A DNA stretch of 19,223 bases from an uncultured Bacteroidales bacterium. GTDB lineage: Bacteria; Bacteroidota; Bacteroidia; Bacteroidales; Paludibacteraceae. Under the pieces are notes generated by a model. That model was given only the letters and a program-made list of their open reading frames with translations, made no database searches and was not told the origin of the DNA. Shown here piece by piece: positions 1 through 7,956 of this stretch; the stretch's first letter is position 1; every line of letters starts with the position of its first letter. The stretch covers positions 1 through 19,223 of the forward strand of contig CALFTM010000050.1 in assembly GCA_937916355.1 (NCBI GenBank), read 5' to 3'. The translations under genes were made by a program, and so were the position numbers.

Positions 1-247
1 AATAAAAGTATTATTTTAGCAATGATCCCCATCAAACAACTTCCTTATGGCAAATTATTGGTTTTGAACGTGATTTCATAGGATTGGGCGAAATTTAATG
101 GAGAGGAGACATATATTGAACATGAAAAGAGAATGTCCACCCTAAAATCAAAAACTCTTTAAACAAGTATGCCAACTGATTAGTTCTCGCTTTAAAATTC
201 CCTTCAAAAGATTATCTTTGCAGAAATATTAACTAAAATTTATAATA
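1..247. other. Leading intergenic region, no gene recognised
   Basis: No convincing gene is seen. A 30-codon stretch from 6 to 98 (+) reads as protein-like sequence (it contains GFERDFIGLGEI) and ends in TAA. It is preceded in frame by TAA at 3-5, so it cannot be the tail of an intact gene. It may be a decayed remnant or chance. The last 60 bases carry the promoter of the zinc-ribbon gene at 248. Confidence 0.4.
191..220 (+). promoter_or_regulatory. Bacteroidota-type promoter for the zinc-ribbon gene
   Basis: TATCTTTG at 213-220 matches the Bacteroidota -7 consensus TAnnTTTG. A T-rich element (TTTA at 191-194) lies 18 nt upstream and only partly matches the -33 TTTG. Transcription would start near 226-228, giving a leader of about 20 nt before the ATG at 248. 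Confidence 0.55.
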
Positions 248-586
248 ATGGATCAATTACCAAACTGCCCGAAATGTAATTCCGAGTACACTTACGAGGA
301 TGGAAACCTTCTCGTCTGCCCAGAATGCGCATACGAGTGGAATCCAGAAGAGGTTGCTGAAGAGGAGTCTTCCAACGTAGTGAAAGATGCAAACGGAAAT
401 ATTTTGCAAGACGGCGACACCGTGACAGTCATCAAAGACCTTAAAATCAAAGGGACATCCTTGGTCGTGAAAGTCGGCACAAAAGTGAAAAACATCCGTT
501 TGACGGATGGTGACCACAACATCGACTGCAAAATCGATGGAATCGGAGCAATGGGTTTAAAGTCTGAATTTGTCAAAAAGATTTGA
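248..586 (+). CDS. PhnA/YjdM-family zinc-ribbon protein
   Basis: A 112-residue protein of the YjdM/PhnA family. The N-terminal zinc ribbon has CPKC at residues 7-10 and CPEC at 24-27, followed by YEW and an acidic linker. The C-terminal domain (about residues 45-112) contains the family's typical DANGN and DGDTV turns and a basic KGTSLVVKVGTKVKNIRL strand. The family was named for its place in the E. coli phosphonate region, but PhnA/YjdM is not needed for phosphonate breakdown and its biochemical role is unsettled. No phosphonate genes lie here. The protein is probably cytoplasmic and zinc-binding. It is a single-gene transcript, with a promoter at 191-220 and a terminator at 622-658. Family assignment is solid; function is unknown. 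Confidence 0.9.
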   Translation: MDQLPNCPKCNSEYTYEDGNLLVCPECAYEWNPEEVAEEESSNVVKDANGNILQDGDTVTVIKDLKIKGTSLVVKVGTKVKNIRLTDGDHNIDCKIDGIGAMGLKSEFVKKI

Positions 587-621
587 TTAGCTCGGAAAGA
601 AACTCTTCTTTCGTAAAGACT

Positions 622-658
622 GAGCATATCCCCCCAACACGGATATGCTCTTTTTTTT
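622..658 (+). terminator. Intrinsic terminator of the zinc-ribbon gene
   Basis: A perfect 10-bp stem, GAGCATATCC (622-631) pairing with GGATATGCTC (641-650), has a 9-nt loop and is followed directly by eight T residues (651-658). It is oriented for the + strand gene ending at 586. Confidence 0.93.
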
Positions 659-670
659 CATCATATCCCA

Positions 671-701
671 ACAAAAAAAACGTCCATCCTAAGGATAGAC
701 G
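671..701 (-). terminator. Intrinsic terminator of the proline operon / GlsB-like gene
   Basis: Read on the - strand, CGTCTATCC and GGATGGACG form a 9-bp stem with one G-U wobble and a TTA loop (681-701). A run of eight T residues follows (the A-run at 673-680 on +). On the + strand the wobble becomes a C-A mismatch, which supports a - strand terminator ending the transcript of 718-969. Confidence 0.88.
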
Positions 702-717
702 CTCTTTTTACTAAATC

Positions 718-969
718 TTATTTCCTCTTTAAAAGAGATATACCCCACAAAAGAATAATAGAACCGATCGCAGCAGTGATAATTTCACCAACATACGGAA
801 TCGGAATCAAGTTACTAAGCGTACCTCCTAACAACCATCCTCCAAGAACTCCACCAACGATACCAACTAACAAATTAACCAATAGACCATTACTTGATCC
901 TTGGAATAATTTACTACCTAACCAACCAGCAACTGCTCCAATAATTAAAGAAACTAATATACCTTCCAT
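718..969 (-). CDS. GlsB/YeaQ/YmgE-family small membrane protein
   Basis: An 83-residue, very hydrophobic glycine-rich protein. Residues 4-20 (LVSLIIGAVAGWLGSKL), 28-48 and 58-78 form three membrane segments, with a short basic tail (LKRK). The repeated GxxxG pattern (GIVGGVLGGWLLGG) is the hallmark of the transglycosylase-associated / GlsB stress-response family. These inner-membrane proteins are linked to general stress in several bacteria, but no biochemical activity is firmly known. The gene lies 34 nt after proA on the same strand and just before a strong terminator. It is either the last gene of the proline operon or has its own promoter inside proA or the gap; I see no clear promoter in the gap. 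Confidence 0.88.
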   Translation of the reverse strand: MEGILVSLIIGAVAGWLGSKLFQGSSNGLLVNLLVGIVGGVLGGWLLGGTLSNLIPIPYVGEIITAAIGSIILLWGISLLKRK

Positions 970-1003
970 ATAAAACTTTTTTTTAATGAATAAATATGTA
1001 AAA

Positions 1004-2251
1004 TTAAACTCTCACTTGTCCATTACCCTGCACAATCCACTTGTAGGTTGTCAGCTCCTCCAACGCCATCGGACCTCGTGCATGAAGTTTTTGAGTGGAA
1101 ATACCAATTTCTGCCCCTAATCCAAATTGCGCTCCATCCGTCCATGCCGTAGAAGTATTGGAATATACGCAAGCAGCATCCACCATCTTGTAGAACAACT
1201 CGATATTCTCCTCCGTCGAACTGATAATCGCCTCACTGTGTTTCGAACTGAAACGAGAAATATGATCCATTGCTTCATCAATACCAGAAACCGTTCTGAT
1301 CGACATCCTAAGAGAGAGAAACTCCAATCCGAAATGCTCGTCAGTGGCTGGCAATAATAGATGGGTCGGATAAATACCCTCAAGAGCCCTATGAGCCTTA
1401 TCATCAGCATATATCACCACATTTTTAGAAGCGAGCGGTTCGCAAATCATCGGTAAATCCGACAATCTTTTTTCGTGAATCAACAACGTATCGAGCGAGT
1501 TGCAGACACTTGGTCGACGAGTCTTCCCATTGAACACCGCATCTGTGGCAATCTTCAAGTCGGCACTTTCATCCACGAATGTATGACAAACTCCCGCCCC
1601 CGTCTCTATAACCGGCACTTTCGCATTATCACGAACATAATTAATCAAACCGGCACTTCCTCGAGGAATAATCATATCCACATATCCTACCGCACTTAGC
1701 AACGCACCCGTCGCTTCTCTTCCTGCTGGAAGAAGCGCCACAATCCCTTCACTCACCCCATTCTTTTTCAAAACGGAATGAATCAAACTCACTATGGCAG
1801 AATTAGATGCGTGTGCATCTGTACCTCCTTTCAAAATACAAGCGTTACCCGATTTCAAACAAATGGAGAAGACATCAAAACTAACGTTCGGACGTGCTTC
1901 ATATATAATTCCAATGACTCCAAACGGGACACTCACCCTTTTCAGTTTCAAACCATTAGGACGTTCCGACTCCATCAACACCTTTCCTAAAGGAGAGGGA
2001 AGACCTGCCACATTGCGAATATCCGCAGCAATAGCGGAAATCCTCTCTTTTGTAAGCAGCAGACGGTCGTACATAGGATTTTCTCGCTCCATCTTTGCCA
2101 AATCCTTTTGGTTTTCTTCCAAAATGAAATCAGCACTCTTCTCCGCCTCATCTGCAAGATCTAACAACACTCTGTTTATCGCCTTATCAGAAAGACGATT
2201 CAAAGTTTTTGATGCAGTAGCAACCGCTGAAAATATATCATTCAAATTCAT
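1004..2251 (-). CDS. proA: Glutamate-5-semialdehyde dehydrogenase (gamma-glutamyl phosphate reductase)
   Basis: This cytoplasmic enzyme performs the second step of proline synthesis, reducing gamma-glutamyl phosphate with NADPH to glutamate-5-semialdehyde, which cyclises to pyrroline-5-carboxylate. The protein is 415 residues, the normal ProA length, with an aldehyde-dehydrogenase fold. Visible signatures are PFGVIGIIYEARPNV (residues 109-123), the cofactor-site segment SGNACILKGG (134-143) and NGKTRRPSVCNS (241-252), where Cys250 is the catalytic nucleophile. It follows proB by 20 nt on the same strand, the usual proBA pairing for handing on an unstable phosphorylated intermediate. Nothing appears truncated or missing. 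Confidence 0.97.
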   Translation of the reverse strand: MNLNDIFSAVATASKTLNRLSDKAINRVLLDLADEAEKSADFILEENQKDLAKMERENPMYDRLLLTKERISAIAADIRNVAGLPSPLGKVLMESERPNGLKLKRVSVPFGVIGIIYEARPNVSFDVFSICLKSGNACILKGGTDAHASNSAIVSLIHSVLKKNGVSEGIVALLPAGREATGALLSAVGYVDMIIPRGSAGLINYVRDNAKVPVIETGAGVCHTFVDESADLKIATDAVFNGKTRRPSVCNSLDTLLIHEKRLSDLPMICEPLASKNVVIYADDKAHRALEGIYPTHLLLPATDEHFGLEFLSLRMSIRTVSGIDEAMDHISRFSSKHSEAIISSTEENIELFYKMVDAACVYSNTSTAWTDGAQFGLGAEIGISTQKLHARGPMALEELTTYKWIVQGNGQVRV

Positions 2252-2271
2252 AGCCCGAAAATAAAAAAAAA

Positions 2272-3354
2272 TTAAAAAAGATACAAATAATCATAATGAA
2301 TAATCGGTTTTTTTCTTTTCATACCAATCAGGTTACGTGCTTCAGTACTGCTATACTGAGTTTTGCCGACCCCTAATTGCTTTCCTTCTTCATCCATCAA
2401 TCTTACAATATCATCTTTTTCAAATTCCCCTGCTATACGCACCACTCCCACCATGAGGATTGAATTGGCGCGCTCATCCTCTTCAAGCACCTGCTTTGCT
2501 TGTGCGTTGATCACCACTTCACCACGGGCGAAACCCTCACTATGGGCAATCCATTTCTTCACACTGGTGGTTGGCTTATCCGATGGCAGGAAACGAGTAC
2601 AAAGCACCTCAGAACTGTTTTCTTCAACCAACAGACGCAATAGAATACCATCGCTTTTTCCATTGGCAATAATCACTTCGACCCCCTCATCTGCCACCTT
2701 GCTGGCGATGTTGGTCTTCGTCTGCATACCTCCTCTACCGAAAGAGGATTTAGAGGTCTGTATGTAAGCTGAAAGGTCTCGCTTACCGGGGAACACCTGC
2801 GGGATGACAGAGACACCCGGCTCTCCCGGCTTGCCATTGTAGATACCATCAATATTACTCAGAATGATAAGTTTTTCCGCTCCCATCATGGTCGCCACCA
2901 TACCTGAAAGCTCATCATTATCCGTAAACATCAGTTCGGTGACCGAAATGGTGTCATTTTCATTGACAATTGGCACAACCCCATGTTGCAACATCACCTC
3001 CATGCAGTTCCTTTGATTAAGGTAGTGCAAACGAGTGCTGAGACTCTCCTTCGTGGTAAGAACTTGTCCACAGAGGATGCCCTCTTCCTGAAAAAACTCA
3101 TGATAAAGGCTGACAAGCTTCGCCTGTCCGATAGCAGAGAAGAGCTGACGGGAAGAGACTACATCAAGTTTGTCGTCAGAGATAAGCGAACGACCTGCAG
3201 CAATCGCTCCAGAAGAGATCATAATTACCTCATAACCTTTCCGATGAAGAACAGACACCTGCTCCACCAAATGGCGAATCCTTTTCAAGTCGACCCCTCC
3301 TCCATTCAACGCCAAAACATTGCTTCCTATTTTTACCGCAACTCTTTTCTTCAT
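2272..3354 (-). CDS. proB: Glutamate 5-kinase with PUA domain
   Basis: Glutamate 5-kinase commits glutamate to proline by ATP-dependent gamma-phosphorylation, and the step is usually feedback-inhibited by proline. The 360-residue protein has an amino-acid-kinase domain (about 1-245) with VAVKIGSNVL at 5-14, SSGAIAAGR at 47-55, NENDTIS at 131-137, FTDNDELSG at 143-151 and GRGGMQTK at 206-213. A C-terminal PUA domain (about 275-355) starts near FARGEVVIN and includes the GEF..DDIV..MDEEG core. This is the full-length bacterial form. It sits 38 nt after the acyl-CoA synthetase gene and 20 nt before proA, so it is almost certainly co-transcribed with both. Confidence 0.97.
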   Translation of the reverse strand: MKKRVAVKIGSNVLALNGGGVDLKRIRHLVEQVSVLHRKGYEVIMISSGAIAAGRSLISDDKLDVVSSRQLFSAIGQAKLVSLYHEFFQEEGILCGQVLTTKESLSTRLHYLNQRNCMEVMLQHGVVPIVNENDTISVTELMFTDNDELSGMVATMMGAEKLIILSNIDGIYNGKPGEPGVSVIPQVFPGKRDLSAYIQTSKSSFGRGGMQTKTNIASKVADEGVEVIIANGKSDGILLRLLVEENSSEVLCTRFLPSDKPTTSVKKWIAHSEGFARGEVVINAQAKQVLEEDERANSILMVGVVRIAGEFEKDDIVRLMDEEGKQLGVGKTQYSSTEARNLIGMKRKKPIIHYDYLYLF

Positions 3355-3392
3355 TTGTTTAATTTTCTAAAAATATTTAGACGCGCAACAAA

Positions 3393-5054
3393 TCATTTCT
3401 TCTCGTTACGCAAATCCGTCCTTTTAATTTTACCACTGATGGTTTTTGGCAAAGCTTCAACAAACTCTACCACACGAGGATATTTGTATGGTGCGGTCGT
3501 ACGCTTCACATGGTCTTGGATCTCCTTCACCAATGCTTCGTCTGCTCTGTCCTTATACTCATTCGACAAAACGATAGTCGCCTTCACTACCTGTCCACGC
3601 ACCTCGTCAGGCACACCTGTAATGGCACACTCCACAACAGCAGGGTGGGTCATCAAGGCACTCTCCACCTCGAACGGACCAATACGATAACCGGAACTCT
3701 TAATGACATCATCCGTACGTCCGACAAACCAATAGTAGCCATCCTCATCACGCCAAGCCACATCTCCCGTATGGTAAACTCCATCACAGAAAACCTCCGA
3801 AGTTTTCTCAGGCGATCTGTAGTATTCCTTGAAAAGCCCTACCGGTCTGCCCTTCTCCAAGCGAACGACAATCTCTCCCTGCTCACCATCCTCCACAGAA
3901 TGTCCGTCTGGTGCAATCAAATCGATGTCATAAGCAGGACTCGGCACACCCATAGAACCCGGTTTCGGATTCATCCATGGGAAAGTACCCACTGTCACGG
4001 TCGTCTCCGTTTGTCCAAAGGCTTCCATCAATCGCACCCCGGTCTCTTGGTAGAATTTCTCGTACACAGAAGGGTTCAAAGCCTCTCCCGCAATCGTACA
4101 ATAGCGCAAAGATGAGAGGTCGAATCTCTTCAAATCCTCACGAATCATGAAACGGAAGACAGTCGGAGGGGCGCAGAACGATGTGATACGATGCTTTTGA
4201 ATTATCTCCAACATGTCTGCTGCACTAAATTTCTCATGGTCATATACGAAAACCGTAGCACCTGAAATCCATTGCCCATACAATTTTCCCCATACAGCCT
4301 TACCCCAACCGGTATCAGCCACAGTAAGGTGCAAACTATCTTCTCGCAAATTATGCCAATATCTTGCAGTCACAATATGTCCTAATGGATAGGTAAACGA
4401 ATGCGCCACCATCTTAGGGTTACCTGTCGTACCAGATGTAAAATACAACATCATGGTATCATCATTGTCATTCCTTTCGGGTGCCACAAACGGCGCGGCA
4501 TTGTCAATACCTTTATGGAAGTCCTCCCAACCATCAGGGACAACCGGACCGACTGAAATATAATGTTTCAGCGTCGGCGATTCTTCCTTCGCCTCATTGA
4601 TATGCTCCAATATAATTGGATCGCCATCCGCAACTACTGCCTTAATATCAGCGGCATTTGCCCGGAAAACGATGTCCTTTTTAGTTAAGAGGTGAGTTGC
4701 AGGGATCACAACCGCCCCGATCTTATGCAATGCAACAATAGAAAACCAGAACTCATAACGACGCTTTAAGATCAACATCACAGGATCCCCTTTCTTGATG
4801 CCGAGAGACTGAAAATACGAAGCAGTTTTGTCTGTCTCCCTCTTCATATCCGCAAAGGTGAAATCAATATGGTCGCCCTTGTCGGAAGTCCATTTCAACG
4901 CCACCTTATCAGGCTCAAGCTCAGCCCAAGCATCCACAACGTCATATCCAAAATTAAAATGCTCAGGGACTTTCAACTCGAAGTTTTTTCTAAAATCCTC
5001 CATAGAGTCGAAATCCACCTTACCTACAAATTTTTCTAATACTTTATTAGACAT
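3393..5054 (-). CDS. AMP-forming acyl-CoA synthetase, medium/short-chain (MACS-like)
   Basis: An ANL-superfamily adenylating enzyme of 553 residues that should activate a carboxylic acid with ATP and transfer it to CoA in the cytoplasm. Motifs run in order: TSGTTGNPKMVAHS (206-219) for phosphate binding; ADTGWGKAVWGKLYG (246-260), typical of MACS/acetyl-CoA-synthetase relatives; AGEALNP (322-328); EAFGQTETT (344-352); HTGD (428-431); the hinge and C-domain segment GRTDDVIKSSGYRIGP (445-460); and SGKIKR (540-545), with Lys542 as the expected adenylation lysine. The substrate cannot be read from the sequence; medium-chain or branched acids are candidates. It lies 20 nt after an XRE-cupin gene and 38 nt before proB. 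A diverged counterpart with the same regulator order lies at 11423-13666. Confidence 0.9.
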   Translation of the reverse strand: MSNKVLEKFVGKVDFDSMEDFRKNFELKVPEHFNFGYDVVDAWAELEPDKVALKWTSDKGDHIDFTFADMKRETDKTASYFQSLGIKKGDPVMLILKRRYEFWFSIVALHKIGAVVIPATHLLTKKDIVFRANAADIKAVVADGDPIILEHINEAKEESPTLKHYISVGPVVPDGWEDFHKGIDNAAPFVAPERNDNDDTMMLYFTSGTTGNPKMVAHSFTYPLGHIVTARYWHNLREDSLHLTVADTGWGKAVWGKLYGQWISGATVFVYDHEKFSAADMLEIIQKHRITSFCAPPTVFRFMIREDLKRFDLSSLRYCTIAGEALNPSVYEKFYQETGVRLMEAFGQTETTVTVGTFPWMNPKPGSMGVPSPAYDIDLIAPDGHSVEDGEQGEIVVRLEKGRPVGLFKEYYRSPEKTSEVFCDGVYHTGDVAWRDEDGYYWFVGRTDDVIKSSGYRIGPFEVESALMTHPAVVECAITGVPDEVRGQVVKATIVLSNEYKDRADEALVKEIQDHVKRTTAPYKYPRVVEFVEALPKTISGKIKRTDLRNEKK

Positions 5055-5074
5055 TTCTTTTTGATTTTACGCGG

Positions 5075-5629
5075 TTATATGATGAGTGCAAGAAAACGTA
5101 CAGGCTCTCCATTCAAAGCCTTCATACCATGAAGTTTTGTCGCATCAAAATAGATGCTATCCCCTTCGTTGAGGGTCAGTTCCTTCCCGTTTATACTGAT
5201 TAGCAGACTGCCTTCAAGAACCATATTGAACTCTTGTCCGTTATGGGAGTTCAAATGGATTGGGGCATCATCATTCGGTTCAACCGTAACGATGAACGGA
5301 TCAGCCTTGCGGTCGATGAAACCTGCGGCGAGCGACTGATATTTGTACGCTTTTGTACGTTCCATTGCAGTACCTTTCCCTTTACGGGTCAGGTAGTATG
5401 TCTTCATGTGGGGGTCTTCTCCGAAAAGGAGGGTTGTCATCTCCACATTACACTGCTGTGAAATGTTATGCAACACACTCACAGGAATGTCACGTTCCCC
5501 GTTCTCCAACAAGAGGTACTCAGACAGCGAGACTCCACAAACCTCAGCCATCTTTTCCTGCGACATATCCAAATCCTCACGCAAACCTCGAATACGGGTC
5601 GCAATAAGTTTTATCTGATCGTTTATCAT
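5075..5629 (-). CDS. XRE-family regulator with C-terminal cupin domain
   Basis: This 184-residue protein joins an N-terminal Cro/C1-type helix-turn-helix (about residues 8-66, with MSQEKMAEVCGVSLSEYLLL as the HTH core) to a cupin beta-barrel (about 108-184). The cupin keeps His129 and Glu133 in SHNGQEFNMVLEG and His167 after GDSIYFDATKLHG, consistent with small-ligand or metal binding. Such proteins usually sense a metabolite through the cupin and regulate nearby genes. The gene precedes the acyl-CoA synthetase by 20 nt in one transcript, so a role in controlling acid activation is likely. It follows proC by 28 nt. The 192-residue protein at 11423 has the same architecture and the same downstream neighbour. 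Architecture is clear; target and ligand are unknown. Confidence 0.9.
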   Translation of the reverse strand: MINDQIKLIATRIRGLREDLDMSQEKMAEVCGVSLSEYLLLENGERDIPVSVLHNISQQCNVEMTTLLFGEDPHMKTYYLTRKGKGTAMERTKAYKYQSLAAGFIDRKADPFIVTVEPNDDAPIHLNSHNGQEFNMVLEGSLLISINGKELTLNEGDSIYFDATKLHGMKALNGEPVRFLALII

Positions 5630-5657
5630 ATTATCGTAAATTTATATTCGGTAAAAA

Positions 5658-6434
5658 TTATCTGTTAGCCTTAATTCCTTGGATGACCGCATTGGAGAAA
5701 CCATTCTGCTCCATTGCATTAAGTCCCTTGATGGTCCAACCTCCGGGGGTCGTCACCTTATCAATCTCCGCTTCTGCATTGGATTTGTTCTTCAAAATCA
5801 ACTCCGCCGCACCAATCATCGTCTGGGCGATCACCTCTTGGGCGATGTCAGGACGAATGCCTAATTCCACCGCACCTTGGGTAGCTGCACGCAAGTAACG
5901 CAGTGCGTATGCAATACCACAAGAAGAGACTGAAGTGAACGCTCCCATCTGACCTTCAGGAACACTTATCGCCAATCCCAACTTGTTGAAGATTCCTAAA
6001 ACGAACTCCTCCTGCTCCTTAGAGGCATTCAATGCACTTACGAAATTCATACCCGCAAGCAATGCAACCGCCGTATTAGGCAAAACACGGAAAAGTGGTT
6101 TGTCATTTCCGACAACCTCAGCAATATGGCTCAGATCCACACCTGCGGCAATCGACACGATGGTCTGTCCTGCGACCAAGACCGGCTTGATGTCTTCCAA
6201 GACCACATCCATCAACCACGGCTTCACTGCAATGATAATGTAATCCGCACCCTTCGCCACCTCCTTGTTGGAAGTGGAGGTGAAAATACCAGAATTGATT
6301 TCCGAAACACTTTTTAGAATCTGTTCACTGGCATCCGCCACAAACAACTCCTCCGGTTTGAAAACCTCTGCTAAACAAAAACCCTTGACAATCGCGCCAC
6401 CCATATTGCCGGCACCAATGAATGCAATCTTCAT
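5658..6434 (-). CDS. proC: Pyrroline-5-carboxylate reductase
   Basis: This enzyme catalyses the last step of proline synthesis, reducing pyrroline-5-carboxylate to L-proline with NAD(P)H. The 258-residue protein begins with the Rossmann dinucleotide motif IAFIGAGNMGGAIVKGF (residues 3-19). It contains VKPWLM, the LPNTAVALLAG segment and the C-terminal family signature TTPGGWTIKGLNAME (228-242 approximately), slightly altered from the usual PGGTT. Length is normal to slightly short. It is the first gene of a run that continues through the regulator, the acyl-CoA synthetase, proB, proA and perhaps the GlsB-like gene, all on one strand with gaps of 20-38 nt. A promoter-like element lies at 6480-6487. 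Confidence 0.96.
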   Translation of the reverse strand: MKIAFIGAGNMGGAIVKGFCLAEVFKPEELFVADASEQILKSVSEINSGIFTSTSNKEVAKGADYIIIAVKPWLMDVVLEDIKPVLVAGQTIVSIAAGVDLSHIAEVVGNDKPLFRVLPNTAVALLAGMNFVSALNASKEQEEFVLGIFNKLGLAISVPEGQMGAFTSVSSCGIAYALRYLRAATQGAVELGIRPDIAQEVIAQTMIGAAELILKNKSNAEAEIDKVTTPGGWTIKGLNAMEQNGFSNAVIQGIKANR

Positions 6435-6479
6435 ATCTTCTCTAAATTTTTACACCTTCCGTTTTTTTTTAACATCACG

Positions 6480-6487
6480 CAAAGTTA
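6480..6487 (-). promoter_or_regulatory. Candidate -7 promoter element of the proline operon
   Basis: Read on the - strand this is TAACTTTG, an exact TAnnTTTG match, about 45 nt upstream of the proC ATG. I see no good -33 TTTG at 19-21 nt, so only half of the promoter is well supported. Confidence 0.5.
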
Positions 6488-6510
6488 ATGTTTTATTGGA
6501 AACTAAAGAG

Positions 6511-6552
6511 AAAAAAAACATAAAAACAAGAAAGGGACTCTAAAAAGTCCCT
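6511..6552 (-). terminator. Terminator after bamD-rpoZ
   Basis: On the - strand, AGGGACT and AGTCCCT form a 7-bp stem (6533-6539 with 6546-6552) around a short T-rich loop, followed by a T-rich tract read from 6532 to 6511. It lies 21 nt past the rpoZ stop and separates that transcript from the proC promoter. Confidence 0.75.
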
Positions 6553-6573
6553 CCTTATTGCATCTATGCAAAA

Positions 6574-6906
6574 TTAAAATTTCCCTTTATCCTTTGCAGG
6601 ATTTCTATAATACACTTTTCCCTCGATATACTCCTGAGCTGCGATTAGCGTTGGCTTAGGAAGTTTCTCGTAGAAACGTGAAATTTCAATCTGCTCGCGG
6701 TTCTCGAACACCTCTTCCAAGTTGTCATTATAAGAGGCGAACTCTTGCAGTTTCTTCTCCAATTCCTGCTTCATTTCTGTTCCGATCTGGTTTGCACGTT
6801 TTGCAATGATACAAACAGTTTCGTACACATTCCCTGTGTCTGCACAAAGAGAATTCATATCTCTTGTGATGGTGCTGGTTGGAGCATTAACTTTCTTGTA
6901 ATCCAT
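6574..6906 (-). CDS. rpoZ: RNA polymerase omega subunit, Bacteroidota Rpb6-type
   Basis: A 110-residue protein of the RNA polymerase Rpb6/omega family in its Bacteroidota form. It would bind the beta' subunit and help core enzyme assembly. The N-terminal part has the family's YKKVNAPTSTITRDM segment (residues 3-17) and the NVYETVCIIAKRANQI helix (27-42), corresponding to the omega region that clamps beta'. The charged middle (about 43-75) is predicted helical, and the tail ..PKPTLIAAQEYIEGKVYYRNP is the conserved C-terminal segment. It follows bamD by 24 nt, a gene pairing common in Bacteroidota. In many relatives coaBC and recN follow; here a terminator follows instead. Confidence 0.88.
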   Translation of the reverse strand: MDYKKVNAPTSTITRDMNSLCADTGNVYETVCIIAKRANQIGTEMKQELEKKLQEFASYNDNLEEVFENREQIEISRFYEKLPKPTLIAAQEYIEGKVYYRNPAKDKGKF

Positions 6907-6930
6907 ATTTTCTTAATTTATACTCTGTTT

Positions 6931-7740
6931 CTAATTATTTTTCTTTTCTAAAAAACGCTGAGCCTTTTTGAAGAACCTGTCCGCATCCTTGCGATGCTCG
7001 CTTTCTGGGAACTCCTTCACGAACGTATAATATTCGTCGACGGTATCTCTGTAACGATCTTCCATCTTCGACTCGACACTTTTTTCAGCCTGCATATATT
7101 TGGCCTCCAAGATGAGGAAACTCAACTCCTCCTTGTAACGAGTTTCAGGAAACTTCTTCAATGCATTATTGGCCGTCACGACGGCTGAAAGATAGTTGTT
7201 TCCCATATAGTCGCCAAGGTCGAAATAGAGTTTGGCGTTATTGTACTCCTTTTCTGCCAACTTCTCCTGCATCTCGGTGAGCATTTTCACCACCTCTGGT
7301 AATTTATCGCTCTTAGGGTAGGTCTGACTGAACAATAAAAGTTCGTCAATTGCCTTTTGCGTGCTACTCTGATCCAGATTCACCTCAGGGGAACTCTTGT
7401 AGTAACAGCAACCAATGTGGTAACGAGCATCTTCCACGTACTGCCCAGAAGGATAGCCCTTGCAATAAGCAGAAAAATAGCTCTTCGCCGTAACGAAATC
7501 CTCATTGTTATAATGGGCGAGTGCAAGCGTGTAAAGACCCTTTTCTCCCTTCTCCGTACCTCTCAAGGAGGGGACAACCGACTCCAAGAGCGTCGCACAT
7601 TTGAAATATTCGCCCTCTTCAAAATACTCGTAGGCCTTTTCGTATTTCAAAGCACTATCCGTACTCTTAGTCAATTTCGTATATTCACTACATGATGAAA
7701 AGATAGCGAAACAGAGACACACGCCGAAAATCACTCCCAT
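6931..7740 (-). CDS. bamD: Outer-membrane assembly lipoprotein BamD (tetratricopeptide repeats)
   Basis: BamD is an essential lipoprotein of the BAM complex, sitting on the periplasmic face of the outer membrane and helping insert beta-barrel proteins. The chosen start gives 269 residues with a signal peptide and lipobox, MGVIFGVCLCFAIFSSC, placing the lipid-anchored cysteine at residue 17. TPR repeats follow, including YEKAYEYFEEGEYFKCATLL, LALAHYNNEDFVTAKSYFSAY and a YPSGQYVEDARY-type outer-membrane lipoprotein repeat. The reading frame extends upstream to ATGs at 7824 and 7974. The 7974 start lies upstream of the promoter, and the 7824 start would sit only a few bases from the predicted transcription start and place the hydrophobic segment well inside the protein. 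The C-terminus ends in a charged helix. It is co-transcribed with rpoZ. Confidence 0.9.
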   Translation of the reverse strand: MGVIFGVCLCFAIFSSCSEYTKLTKSTDSALKYEKAYEYFEEGEYFKCATLLESVVPSLRGTEKGEKGLYTLALAHYNNEDFVTAKSYFSAYCKGYPSGQYVEDARYHIGCCYYKSSPEVNLDQSSTQKAIDELLLFSQTYPKSDKLPEVVKMLTEMQEKLAEKEYNNAKLYFDLGDYMGNNYLSAVVTANNALKKFPETRYKEELSFLILEAKYMQAEKSVESKMEDRYRDTVDEYYTFVKEFPESEHRKDADRFFKKAQRFLEKKNN

Positions 7741-7833
7741 CCGACGACAAAGAGCAAAAAACGACGATGCACCGTGCGCACCCTCTTTTACAGAGAAGAA
7801 CTTATATGCCAACTTCCTATTCATATTGCCTTG

Positions 7834-7864
7834 CAAAGGTAAACGTTTCTGAGTAATATACAAA
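7834..7864 (-). promoter_or_regulatory. Promoter of bamD-rpoZ
   Basis: On the - strand TTTG (7864-7861) is followed after exactly 19 nt by TACCTTTG (7841-7834), a full Bacteroidota -33/-7 match. Transcription should begin around 7828-7826, giving a leader of about 87 nt to the ATG at 7740. Confidence 0.82.
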
Positions 7865-7956
7865 ACGAAAAAACAGATTATTTTGTATGTGGTGGGTGAT
7901 TTTTTTTGAAAGGGGGAAAGGAAGCAACTCGAGAGGGGAGCATTGCTTCTCAAAAG

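Noticed and set aside
6..98. Possible C-terminal end of an upstream gene
   Set aside because: The frame looks protein-like but has an in-frame TAA at 3-5, so it cannot continue upstream. It is too short to call a pseudogene.
2983..3690. 235-codon open frame on the + strand
   Set aside because: It lies antisense to proB and the end of the acyl-CoA synthetase gene, both of which have clear family motifs. Its translation shows no recognisable domain.
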